From contig CAMCOJ010000125.1 of the NCBI GenBank assembly GCA_945876405.1, forward strand, positions 1 to 6,331: 6,331 nucleotides of DNA, in the 5' to 3' direction. The notes under the pieces are model-generated. The model ran no database searches. It was not told where the DNA came from and saw only the letters and a program-made list of their open reading frames with translations. Shown here piece after piece: positions 1 to 6,282 of the stretch (position 1 is its first letter; each line of letters starts with the position of its first letter). The stretch comes from an uncultured Ruminococcus sp. (lineage in GTDB: Bacteria > Bacillota > Clostridia > Oscillospirales > Ruminococcaceae). The position numbers and the translations under genes were made by a program.

Positions 1-51
1 ATACTGGATGTAATAATATAAGCTTTATCGGAAATAATTCCCAAATTCTGA

Positions 52-85
52 AATTCCCCGTTTCTAAACAGTTAAACGGGGGATT
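52..85. terminator. Terminator-like hairpin upstream of the ATPase gene
   Basis: Positions 52-63 pair with 74-85 in a 12-bp stem that includes one G-U wobble. The core is CCCCGTTT / AAACGGGG and the loop is 10 nt (64-73). Neither side has a real U-tract, so it is at best a weak terminator, presumably ending a unit that lies left of the window. Read on the minus strand, its first arm AATCCCCCGTT is the same as the first arm of the hairpin at 3340-3370, so it appears to be a diverged member of the same hairpin family. Confidence 0.45.
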
Positions 86-119
86 GGTATTATAAAGTTC
101 AGTAAATCATAAATACATG

Positions 120-148
120 TTGACATTCAGGACCGATCCGGCTATAAT
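120..148 (+). promoter_or_regulatory. Consensus sigma-A promoter of the ATPase gene
   Basis: TTGACA (120-125) and TATAAT (143-148) are separated by exactly 17 bp, a perfect match to the housekeeping consensus. Transcription should start near 155, leaving a leader of about 25 nt before the ATG at 181. No extra operator or structured leader is visible, so strong constitutive transcription is the simplest reading. Confidence 0.87.
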
Positions 149-180
149 AAGATTAAATCGAATTTTAGCCGGAGGTAAGT

Positions 181-1404
181 ATGGAATATATAAAACGTGA
201 CCTTGAAGAAAAGATAAACTCTCTTTCATGTGAATACTCATGTATTCTCGTAACCGGTCCGCGTCAGGTGGGGAAAACTACAGTATTAAAGCATCTGGCT
301 GACGAGAACAGGGAGTATGTTACTCTGGATGACCTTGAGGAACGAAAACTTGCAAAAAATGATCCGGCACTGTTTATGCAGATGCACAGCCTGCCGATAT
401 TCATTGATGAGGTGCAGTACGCTCCGGAGTTGTTTTCATATATAAAGATTGCTGTTGATAACGGAGCAGAACCGGGGGCTTTCTGGCTATCCGGTTCCCA
501 GGCATTCAGAATGATGGAACTTGCTCAGGAATCCCTTGCCGGCAGAATAGCTGTACTTCATATGTCATCACTTTCACAGCACGAAATATATGGAAAAGGT
601 CAGGGTACAGCGTTTTCCGTAACAATCGATAATCTTAAAAAAAGAAAGAAAACAAATACCCCTGCTGATCTAAACGAAATATACAATCGTATATGGAAAG
701 GTTCTCTTCCCGGAATTGCAAGCGGAAAATACACAGACAGAGACGTTTTTTATAACAGTTATCTGCAGACATATATAGAACGTGATGTGAGCGAGCTGCT
801 TGATAAGGTAGACAAGATAGTTTTTTCTGATTTTATCCGTGCAGCAGCCTGTCGTATAGGTCAGGTACTTAATGTGCACGATATTGCACTTGATGTAGGA
901 GTGTCAGATGAAACTGCAAAAAGGTGGCTTTCTGTTCTGGAACGTTCAGATATCATTTTTTATCTTCGCCCGTATTCAAATAACCTTCTTAAACGAACAA
1001 TAAAGGCTCCTAAGCTTTATTTCTTTGATACGGGACTGGTGGCATATCTTACAAGATACAGTACTCCTGAAATTCTGGCAAACGGTGCATTAAACGGAGC
1101 CATACTTGAAAATTACGTAGTATCGGAGATACGGAAAAGCTATCATAATATCGCAAAGGATTGTCTGATCTGGTATTACCGTGATAAGGATTCCAGAGAA
1201 ATAGACATGGTTACTGAGAGTGATGGTGAACTTCACCCACTGGAGATAAAACGCTCCGTTAATCCTCCTACAGGTCTGACAAATGCGTTTTCTGTGCTCG
1301 ACAAAGGTTCAGTACCAAGAGGAAAAGGTGCTCTGATATGTATGCGACCGGAACTCTCGGCATTGGATTCTGATAATTTCATTGTGCCGGTGTGGATGAT
1401 ATAA
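181..1404 (+). CDS. AAA ATPase, AAA_14 / DUF4143 family
   Basis: This 407-residue protein has the usual length and layout of the large prokaryotic AAA_14-DUF4143 ATPase family. The Walker A motif GPRQVGKTT is at residues 26-34, a Walker B-like stretch with FIDEVQ at 74-79, and a sensor-1-like WLSGSQ at 102-107. The family-typical segment LQTYIERDVSEL is at 195-206. It precedes a probable winged-helix region (about 215-265) in which residues 231-250 look like a helix-turn-helix. The C-terminus (about 305-360) has E310, the REIDMV segment with D342, and LEIK at 354-357, spaced as in a PD-(D/E)XK nuclease-like fold. No signal peptide or membrane segment is seen, so it should be cytosolic. The start is supported by GGAGG at 171-175, five bases before the ATG. 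The cellular role of this family is poorly defined. The gene has its own promoter and the next gene has another, so it is probably monocistronic. No toxin, antitoxin or restriction partner is adjacent. Confidence 0.93.
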   Translation: MEYIKRDLEEKINSLSCEYSCILVTGPRQVGKTTVLKHLADENREYVTLDDLEERKLAKNDPALFMQMHSLPIFIDEVQYAPELFSYIKIAVDNGAEPGAFWLSGSQAFRMMELAQESLAGRIAVLHMSSLSQHEIYGKGQGTAFSVTIDNLKKRKKTNTPADLNEIYNRIWKGSLPGIASGKYTDRDVFYNSYLQTYIERDVSELLDKVDKIVFSDFIRAAACRIGQVLNVHDIALDVGVSDETAKRWLSVLERSDIIFYLRPYSNNLLKRTIKAPKLYFFDTGLVAYLTRYSTPEILANGALNGAILENYVVSEIRKSYHNIAKDCLIWYYRDKDSREIDMVTESDGELHPLEIKRSVNPPTGLTNAFSVLDKGSVPRGKGALICMRPELSALDSDNFIVPVWMI

Positions 1405-1487
1405 ACTGAATCTGCCGTTTTCAGATAGATAATTCAAAAACTCAGTATTCAATTCACATATAGTTCTTCTTGACTTTTAAAGATTAA

Positions 1488-1516
1488 TTGACATATCGTT
1501 TAAAACATTGTATAAT
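1488..1516 (+). promoter_or_regulatory. Consensus sigma-A promoter of the PARG-NADAR gene
   Basis: TTGACA (1488-1493) and TATAAT (1511-1516) are 17 bp apart, again a perfect consensus. Transcription should begin around 1521-1523, exactly at the base of the first leader hairpin (1521-1554). This gives an unusually long leader of about 170 nt before the ATG at 1691. I see no other promoter between the leader terminator and the gene. Confidence 0.88.
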
Positions 1517-1520
1517 CAAA

Positions 1521-1630
1521 ACAGGGATTATTTTTATTTGGCTATAATGCCTGTGGGGATATGTGAAATAAAAATTTTATAGATTTGTAATTCACCGCAG
1601 GTATATTTATATATCTACGGTGATGTTTTT
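1521..1630 (+). ncRNA. Structured leader RNA, putative attenuator or riboswitch
   Basis: Three pairings can be drawn. First hairpin: 1521-1525 with 1550-1554 and 1527-1531 with 1544-1548, with one G-G mismatch and a 12-nt loop. Terminator: 1592-1605 with 1610-1623, followed by five U. Alternative helix: CCTGTGG at 1550-1556 with CCGCAGG at 1595-1601, seven pairs including one G-U. The alternative helix uses the 3' arm of the first hairpin and the 5' arm of the terminator, so the two states exclude each other. That is the design of a transcription attenuator that switches the downstream gene on or off. I cannot match it to a known riboswitch class. It could instead be an independent small RNA of about 108 nt that ends at this terminator. 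The pairing is seen in the sequence; the regulatory role is inferred. Confidence 0.5.
1592..1630 (+). terminator. Intrinsic terminator inside the leader
   Basis: TCACCG and CGGTGA close a 14-position stem (1592-1605 with 1610-1623) that has one C-A mismatch and one G-U wobble. The loop is four bases, and a TTTTT run sits at 1626-1630 after a two-base spacer. It lies between the consensus promoter and the gene, about 60 bp before the start codon, so transcription of the PARG-NADAR gene must read through it. Confidence 0.65.
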
Positions 1631-1690
1631 GTCAGTAGGAAAAGAATATGGCAGGGAAAATCCAGTTCAACTAAATCGGAGGTAAGCAAA

Positions 1691-3022
1691 ATGCCGAAAA
1701 AATATTTTAACCAGCATAATGCTGATATTTTTAAGGATACACAGGAAAGAATAAAATACAATGAAAAGCTTGGTAAGGCTTTGAATAATTCTGTTTCAAA
1801 TCAGAAATATTTTCCGGAGTCTGCAGCAATAAATGTGGACAAAAATCGTTTTGATACTGAATCAGATATTGCAGTTTCAAAATCACGTTCATTTGAAGCC
1901 GCACGAAAATACATAAACGGAAAAGATAAAGTTTGCGTTCTGAATTTCGCCTCAGCCTATACTCCGGGTGGCGGTGTTGAAATGGGTGCGTCAGCACAGG
2001 AGGAATCGCTTTGTCGTATAAGTACACTGAGAGATTCTCTTAAGGATTCAAAAATATTCGAACTCTATTACAGAAAAAACAGGATACTTCTTGAAAATCA
2101 TAAAATGGGCGGAGAATATTGTGATGACTGTATTTATACCCCTGATGTTATGGTACTGAAAGAAGATAATAATGAATGCAGTTTGCTGCCGGAATCAGAG
2201 TGGTATACAGTAGATGTTTTAACATGTGCTGCACCGGATCTTCGCATTAAACCAAACAGAAAAAAATTCAGCCCAACTAATGATGAACTTACAGAACTGC
2301 ATAGGAAAAGGGCAAAAAAGATACTTGACATTGCGGTTCAGGAAAATGCTGATGTGATTATTCTCGGTGCATTTGGCTGCGGTGCATTTAAAAATCCGCC
2401 GGATGTTGTTGCTAAAGTATATGCGGATATCATTAAAGAATACAGATTTGCTTTCAAAACAATAGAATTTGCTGTTTACTGCACTAATGATACAACTAAC
2501 TATGACGTATTTAACAAAATAATTATGCAGGAAAAATCAAAAGACGCAGAGGTAATAGGATTCCATAATCCTGATGAAGCATACGGATTTTTAAGTAACT
2601 GGTATTTATCAGATTTTGAAGTGAATGGCGTGAGATTCTCGTCTATGGAGCAGTATATGATGTACATGAAGGCGAAGGAATTTGGCGACAATAAAACAGC
2701 GGCTGACATTCTGTGCACATCAGATGTTGCAGCAATAAAGGCATTAGGCAGAGCTGTCAGAAATTATAATGACCTCGTATGGAATGGAAAGCGTCAGGTT
2801 ATTGTTTATGAAGGACTTGTTCAGAAATTTCAACAGAATAAATCACTTGCGGAGAAACTTATTTCTACAGGAAATGCAGTACTTGCGGAATGCGCAGTAC
2901 AGGACAAGGTGTGGGGAATAGGGCTTTCGATGCATGATGACAGACGCTTTGATATGAGTGAATGGAAAGGGCAGAATTTACTTGGATTTGCACTTATGAT
3001 GGTAAGGGATAAGCTTATCTGA
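1691..3022 (+). CDS. PARG-type macro domain fused to NADAR domain
   Basis: This 443-residue cytosolic protein has two enzymatic halves. Residues about 1-270 match the bacterial-type poly(ADP-ribose) glycohydrolase family (TIGR02452). The signature is GGG (93-95), seven residues, then QEE (103-105), within TPGGGVEMGASAQEESLC. It is followed by VDVLTCAAPDL (174-184) and the macro-fold phosphate-loop-like ILGAFGCGAFKNPP (224-237). In this family the tandem glutamates, here 104 and 105, serve hydrolysis of ADP-ribose glycosidic bonds, and they are intact. Residues about 287-441 are a NADAR (YbiA/DUF1768) domain with FLSNWY (300-305), EQYMMYMKA (320-328), VWNGKRQ (363-369), KVWGIG (406-411) and NLLGFALMMVR (429-439). 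NADAR proteins are N-glycosidases acting on ADP-ribose-linked or riboflavin-precursor substrates, and some remove ADP-ribose from guanine. Both halves look full length, so a dual hydrolase reversing or clearing ADP-ribose modifications is likely (inference). The start is fixed by GGAGG at 1678-1682, eight bases before the ATG. A structured leader precedes it. Confidence 0.92.
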   Translation: MPKKYFNQHNADIFKDTQERIKYNEKLGKALNNSVSNQKYFPESAAINVDKNRFDTESDIAVSKSRSFEAARKYINGKDKVCVLNFASAYTPGGGVEMGASAQEESLCRISTLRDSLKDSKIFELYYRKNRILLENHKMGGEYCDDCIYTPDVMVLKEDNNECSLLPESEWYTVDVLTCAAPDLRIKPNRKKFSPTNDELTELHRKRAKKILDIAVQENADVIILGAFGCGAFKNPPDVVAKVYADIIKEYRFAFKTIEFAVYCTNDTTNYDVFNKIIMQEKSKDAEVIGFHNPDEAYGFLSNWYLSDFEVNGVRFSSMEQYMMYMKAKEFGDNKTAADILCTSDVAAIKALGRAVRNYNDLVWNGKRQVIVYEGLVQKFQQNKSLAEKLISTGNAVLAECAVQDKVWGIGLSMHDDRRFDMSEWKGQNLLGFALMMVRDKLI

Positions 3023-3052
3023 TAAGGGGGTGCGGAGAAGATTTATTAATTA

Positions 3053-3069
3053 GGAGGAAATATAAATTG
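3053..3069 (+). promoter_or_regulatory. Orphan ribosome binding site and possible TTG start
   Basis: GGAGG at 3053-3057 sits nine bases before a TTG at 3067. That TTG opens a frame of 11 codons (read as MTNSPKKYLIY) that stops at 3100-3102. The frame is the same one that carries the transporter remnant just after the stop. This may be the original translation start of the decayed gene, with most of its body deleted. The codons are too few to prove homology. Confidence 0.35.
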
Positions 3070-3102
3070 ACAAATTCACCAAAGAAATACTTGATTTATT
3101 AA

Positions 3103-3336
3103 ATTTCTTATCTTGCAGGATGGGTTGATATGTGTTTTTCTTCGTATTTTACAGCACTTGGCCGTCCGGTACGTTCGTTTATAGTTTCTCTTTCCGGCAC
3201 TCTTATATTTCCGGCAGTTCTTCTTTTTATTCTGGCACCGGCTTTCGGGCTGAACGGAATATGGTTTGACTTTACTGCAGCTTCTGTGTTAATCGGGTTA
3301 TTGACACTGATTATGGCGAAGACAATGAAAATCTGA
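3103..3336 (+). pseudogene. MATE-family transporter, C-terminal remnant
   Basis: The frame from 3103 encodes about 77 residues that resemble only the last part of a MATE multidrug/Na+ antiporter, a family usually about 450 residues long. From the ATG at 3130 it reads as 68 residues. They start with SSYFTALGRP, a typical MATE loop near the last two helices, followed by two hydrophobic segments at about residues 15-40 and 44-64. The motif FGLNGIWFDF between them is also family-typical. An in-frame stop (3100-3102) lies just upstream, and none of the other ten helices is present, so this is a decayed or internally deleted gene. GCAGGA at 3115-3120 could weakly serve the ATG at 3130, so expression of a small two-helix membrane protein cannot be excluded. 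It ends right before the hairpin at 3340. Confidence 0.68.
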
Positions 3337-3372
3337 AAAAATCCCCCGTTCCAAAATTGAACAGGGGATTAT
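3336..3372. terminator. Terminator hairpin between convergent units (repeat copy 1)
   Basis: Positions 3340-3351 pair with 3359-3370, giving 11 pairs and one C-A mismatch. The GC-rich core is CCCC / GGGG and the loop is 7 nt. On the minus strand the stem is followed directly by six T (complement of A 3336-3341), making a good intrinsic terminator for the membrane-protein gene that ends at 3380. On the plus strand it is followed only by ATTATTATTA, so it is weaker for the transporter remnant. The 37-bp element recurs at 6246-6282 with two differences. Confidence 0.82.
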
Positions 3373-3379
3373 TATTACA

Positions 3380-5524
3380 TTACTCTGCGGATATCGAATA
3401 AATTGTATCTGTCTGTCCTGATAAACAGTATATTGTATCATCTTCAGCTACAGTAAAATCAGTAATATCCAGTCCTTCAGTATCTTCGAACAGGAAGGTG
3501 ATTTCACCGGTGTCCGCATTGTATCCGTAGTAACGTTTATAATCATCAGTGTATTCAGAAATACAGAAATCATACTTTCCTCCGTTTGCCTTTACGTTGA
3601 AAAACTGACTTTCTTCTGGATTTGTAATCATTTCATTTAACCCGGAAACTTCGCTTAAATCATTTTTTTCAGGTCCGTAGCACAAAATCCTGCCTGTCTC
3701 GTTTTCAGTCAGATAAATTTTTTCACCTGAATCTGTGGATTTAATGCTGAGGATTTCTCCCTGAAATTCTTCGGGTAACTGAAAATCATATAGTTTTTTC
3801 CCTTTCGGTGAGTAAAGGGAATATCCTGTTTCATCTGTAATACAGTTGAAGTAAGTAAACAGAATATTTTTATCTGCACTGACTGCAAATGAATTGAAAT
3901 AATTTTCTTCATCATTAATCTTTTCAGTTGTCCCGGAATAAAATTTTATAATATCCCGGTTAACATGATAGTCGTTGCCGAAAGTTGTCGAATGCGGTGC
4001 AACCGTATATATATATCCGTTTTGGCCTATAGCATAATTTGAAATGTCAGTAAAATATTTTTCTTTTGTATTATCAGAGAGACTTATTTCATAAATTGCG
4101 AAATTCGAATAACAATCGGGCGGGAGATAGTAGAAAATGCCGTTGTTTATCCGAGTCAGGCCATGATATATATCTGTTTCTGTTATTTCCGTGGTGAACA
4201 TATAATCATTTTCTTCAATTCTTTTATATATTTTAGCAGGTTTGTCTTCACCTGTATTCCAGAACTGCATTTCAGAATCCGAATAAAGAACCATATCGCA
4301 TGTGTCATTACTGTCAATATAAAGCTGGTAGTTACACGCAGGTATATCATATACTTCACTTATTTCAGGTTTGAACTCATCTATTATTCCAATGTGATTT
4401 TTGTATCCGGACAGCCCTGTTCTCCCGTTTGAGATGTTTGATAAATCAAGTGTTCCGTGTTCACCGTAAACCTTTTTCAGTTCAGAGTTCGGAATGACGA
4501 ATGACGGATTAAGTTCTCTGTCAAATTTTACTATGAAATATGTTTCAGGATTAACAGGTTCTCCTGGTCCGGGTTTTTTCTCCAGAAGAACATAGAGATT
4601 ATCAGATTTATCGCAGACCACCTGATTAAGCATGTAATCAGAGGCGTTTTCTATAGCTGAATTATCAAGAGCAAACTGCAAAGCAGGTTCAAGTAATGGT
4701 TTGGATTCGGTTATAGTAAGTTGTTCATCCATAATATCTATATTATGGCCATCAAGTAAATAGAAATAATCACTGTTGTTCAGTCTGATTATTTTTTTGA
4801 AAGATTTATTATCAGTATAATTTATTGTTTCAGGTTTTTTTGTTTTGATATTGTATTTGCCTGTAATTCCTGTATATTTAATTGGATCATCAGTTAAGAT
4901 TCTGCCGCAGAAATAAAGATAATTGTCATCTGAGATATAAAAATCTTCAATACTTCCGTTAGTATTATATAAATATTCGGAGAAATCAATATTTGATTTT
5001 TCACCGGTTTCCGGATCATATGTTCTGATATATGAGCTGCTAAGGGATTTTGATGCGGATACATATATACTGCTTCCGGCACAGTGTATATCAGTTAAAT
5101 CGTAACCAGGGCATTTTTCAAATACCTTAATTCCATCCGGCGTCATTTCTTCCGGGTATGTACTGATGTCAGATTTGTCTGATTCAGTAATTTCTGTTTT
5201 GACCGAACTTTCTGATACGGGTGTTATTGTACTGTTGTTCATTTTCATTACAACAGGGACTGATGCCGTAAAAATTATCAGACAGGCTGAAAATGCAGCA
5301 GGTAAAAAGCTGAATTTTCTTCTTGTTTTTACAGTAATATGATTATCGTTTTCCCGCAGCTGAATTCCGGATTCGGCTGCACGGATTTTTTTAAGTCCGG
5401 CGTCTGTGATTCGCTTTGTTTTTTTATCGGAAAAATTTTTAAACATTTTTTCTGTATTCTCTGAAATCATTTCCTCATCGGGATGAGTTCCTGAAAGTAG
5501 TTTGTCAATACGTACTCGTTTCAT
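3380..5524 (-). CDS. Membrane-anchored sensor, probable anti-sigma factor
   Basis: This 714-residue protein has a basic cytoplasmic N-terminus (1-70), one transmembrane segment (about 72-93, FLPAAFSACLIIFTASVPVV), a Ser/Thr/Glu-rich linker (about 97-130) and a large extracytoplasmic domain (about 131-714). That domain repeats short strands such as SSIYVSAS (151-158), NYLYFCGR (201-208), DNLYVLLE (308-315), NGYIYTVA (502-509), EKIYLTEN (601-608) and DTIYCLSG (696-703). The spacing suggests a beta-propeller, though no named family is recognised. Its start overlaps the sigma gene by 20 bp, which implies translational coupling. Position, topology and operon partner make it the likely cognate anti-sigma factor, with the N-terminus binding sigma and the outer domain sensing an unknown signal. 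The N-terminus has no zinc-binding H-x3-C-x2-C motif of ZAS anti-sigmas, so it would be a different type. The start is supported by AAAGGAAG (complement of 5531-5538), six bases before the ATG. Existence of the gene is near certain; the function is inferred. Confidence 0.85.
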   Translation of the reverse strand: MKRVRIDKLLSGTHPDEEMISENTEKMFKNFSDKKTKRITDAGLKKIRAAESGIQLRENDNHITVKTRRKFSFLPAAFSACLIIFTASVPVVMKMNNSTITPVSESSVKTEITESDKSDISTYPEEMTPDGIKVFEKCPGYDLTDIHCAGSSIYVSASKSLSSSYIRTYDPETGEKSNIDFSEYLYNTNGSIEDFYISDDNYLYFCGRILTDDPIKYTGITGKYNIKTKKPETINYTDNKSFKKIIRLNNSDYFYLLDGHNIDIMDEQLTITESKPLLEPALQFALDNSAIENASDYMLNQVVCDKSDNLYVLLEKKPGPGEPVNPETYFIVKFDRELNPSFVIPNSELKKVYGEHGTLDLSNISNGRTGLSGYKNHIGIIDEFKPEISEVYDIPACNYQLYIDSNDTCDMVLYSDSEMQFWNTGEDKPAKIYKRIEENDYMFTTEITETDIYHGLTRINNGIFYYLPPDCYSNFAIYEISLSDNTKEKYFTDISNYAIGQNGYIYTVAPHSTTFGNDYHVNRDIIKFYSGTTEKINDEENYFNSFAVSADKNILFTYFNCITDETGYSLYSPKGKKLYDFQLPEEFQGEILSIKSTDSGEKIYLTENETGRILCYGPEKNDLSEVSGLNEMITNPEESQFFNVKANGGKYDFCISEYTDDYKRYYGYNADTGEITFLFEDTEGLDITDFTVAEDDTIYCLSGQTDTIYSISAE

Positions 5525-6104
5525 AAAAATCTTCCTTTCTTATTGTCTTGTCTTCAAGCTGAAGCAAGAGCATTTTTTCAAGTTTTTTTCTTGCACGCCT
5601 GCTTCTTTTATGTACCGCTGCGACATTCATTTTTAATACAGCAGCAATTTCTCTTGCCGACCTTCCGTATAGATACTGTGCTGTGATAATTTCCGAATCC
5701 GGTTCGCCGAGGGAACGTACATTTTCCCATAAAAGCTGACGGAGCTCCTTCCCGTGAATATATGTTTCAGGTGTATCTTCCGAAGAAATATTTTCGTCCA
5801 GCTCATCATCAGTCATGTATCTTGAACGTCCGGAAAGTTTTCTGTATGTATCTATAGCTGTATTTCTTGCGGTTACCCCGATAAATGCCTTTAAATCTGT
5901 TCTGCTGTCTCTGGTCCATGAACTGTCCATAACCAGTTTTACAAAAATATCACTTATACATTCTTCTGCATCTTCTTTCGTTCCATACCCTTTGAGGACT
6001 GATGATACTATTACATTAACGTAGTTTTTGAATTTATTTACAAGTTCGCAGTATCCTTCTTCCTTTGAAGTCCGGATAAGTATCTTTAATTCTTCGTCAT
6101 TCAT
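5505..6104 (-). CDS. ECF-like RNA polymerase sigma factor
   Basis: This 199-residue protein has the two-domain layout of extracytoplasmic-function sigma-70 factors. Region 2 lies at about residues 15-90, with EDAEECISDIFVKL (44-57) and the -10-recognition helix segment DLKAFIGVTARNTAIDTYRK (70-89). An acidic linker follows (about 96-113). Region 4 lies at about 118-180, with YLYGRSAREIAAVLKMNVAAV (144-164) as a helix-turn-helix and a basic recognition end KRSRRARKKL (166-175). It should direct core RNA polymerase to a small regulon and probably to its own operon. The start is supported by AAGGAGGG (complement of 6110-6117), five bases before the ATG. The last 20 bp overlap the downstream membrane-protein gene, the usual sigma / anti-sigma arrangement. 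The region 4 tail is about 20 residues longer than minimal ECF factors. No typical GGAAC-type ECF -35 is obvious upstream. Confidence 0.92.
   Translation of the reverse strand: MNDEELKILIRTSKEEGYCELVNKFKNYVNVIVSSVLKGYGTKEDAEECISDIFVKLVMDSSWTRDSRTDLKAFIGVTARNTAIDTYRKLSGRSRYMTDDELDENISSEDTPETYIHGKELRQLLWENVRSLGEPDSEIITAQYLYGRSAREIAAVLKMNVAAVHKRSRRARKKLEKMLLLQLEDKTIRKEDFYETSTY
5531..5538 (-). promoter_or_regulatory. Ribosome binding site inside the sigma gene
   Basis: AAAGGAAG on the minus strand lies six bases before the ATG of the membrane-protein gene (5524-5522), within the last codons of the sigma gene. It fixes that start and supports coupled translation of the two proteins at a set ratio. 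Confidence 0.7.
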
Positions 6105-6135
6105 TGTATCCCTCCTTGTGTATTTTAAAGGCCTT

Positions 6136-6168
6136 CACTTATATGTACGGAGTAATTTCGTAAAAGTG
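6136..6168. other. Imperfect inverted repeat upstream of the sigma operon
   Basis: CACTT (6136-6140) and TACG (6146-6149) mirror CGTA (6159-6162) and AAGTG (6164-6168). The right arm lacks about four bases relative to the left. It falls where the sigma operon promoter should be, between the ribosome binding site and the hairpin at 6180. It could be an operator or chance. On the minus strand, TATAAG (complement of 6138-6143) is a possible -10 but has no good -35, so no promoter is claimed. Confidence 0.25.
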
Positions 6169-6179
6169 GACACTGAAAT

Positions 6180-6221
6180 AAAAAATTCCCTGTAAAGTAT
6201 ATCATAATTTTCTTTACAGGG
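6180..6221 (-). terminator. Intrinsic terminator upstream of the sigma operon
   Basis: CCCTGTAAAG (6188-6197) pairs perfectly with CTTTACAGGG (6212-6221), giving 10 bp and a 14-nt loop. Up to three more A-T pairs form if one G is bulged. Read on the minus strand the stem is followed by AA and a run of six T (complement of 6180-6185), a strong intrinsic terminator. It would stop minus-strand transcription coming from beyond the right edge before it enters the sigma operon. If the sigma promoter lies further right, it would instead be an attenuator. Confidence 0.72.
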
Positions 6222-6245
6222 GAATACATAAATATATTGATGTTC

Positions 6246-6282
6246 AAAAAATCCCTCGTTCCAAAATTGAACAGGGAATTAT
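6246..6282 (-). terminator. Terminator hairpin (repeat copy 2)
   Basis: This is the second copy of the 37-bp element at 3336-3372, in the same orientation, differing only at 6256 (T for C) and 6277 (A for G). The stem 6250-6261 with 6269-6280 is weaker than copy 1, because the changes leave mismatches and a G-U. On the minus strand it is again followed by six T. With the hairpin at 6180-6221 it forms a tandem terminator facing minus-strand transcription from the right. Confidence 0.65.

Noticed and set aside
3..95. Open plus-strand frame running in from the left edge, stopping at 93-95
   Set aside because: It is only about 30 codons with no recognisable sequence, and it runs through the hairpin at 52-85, so it is more likely non-coding.
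1405..1440. Weak inverted repeat CTGAA / TTCAG after the ATPase gene
   Set aside because: It has a five-base stem and no U-run, so it does not qualify as a terminator.
1648..1674. Eight-codon frame MAGKIQFN with AGGA before it, possible leader peptide
   Set aside because: It lies after the leader terminator, has no run of regulatory codons, and is short enough to occur by chance.
3067..3072. TTGACA that could be a promoter -35 for the transporter remnant
   Set aside because: No acceptable -10 lies 16-18 bp downstream. The TTG fits better as a start codon after the GGAGG.
4163..4432. Plus-strand 89-codon frame opposite the membrane-protein gene
   Set aside because: It lies wholly antisense to a long, clearly coding gene, lacks a convincing ribosome binding site, and has shadow-like composition.
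5282..5293. Lipobox-like FSAC at residues 78-81 of the membrane protein
   Set aside because: The cysteine lies near the start of the hydrophobic segment rather than at its end, and about 70 charged residues precede it, so lipoprotein processing is unlikely.
6158..6173. Sequence CGTAAAAGTGGACA resembling an insertion-sequence end
   Set aside because: No transposase, matching second end or target duplication is visible in the window.
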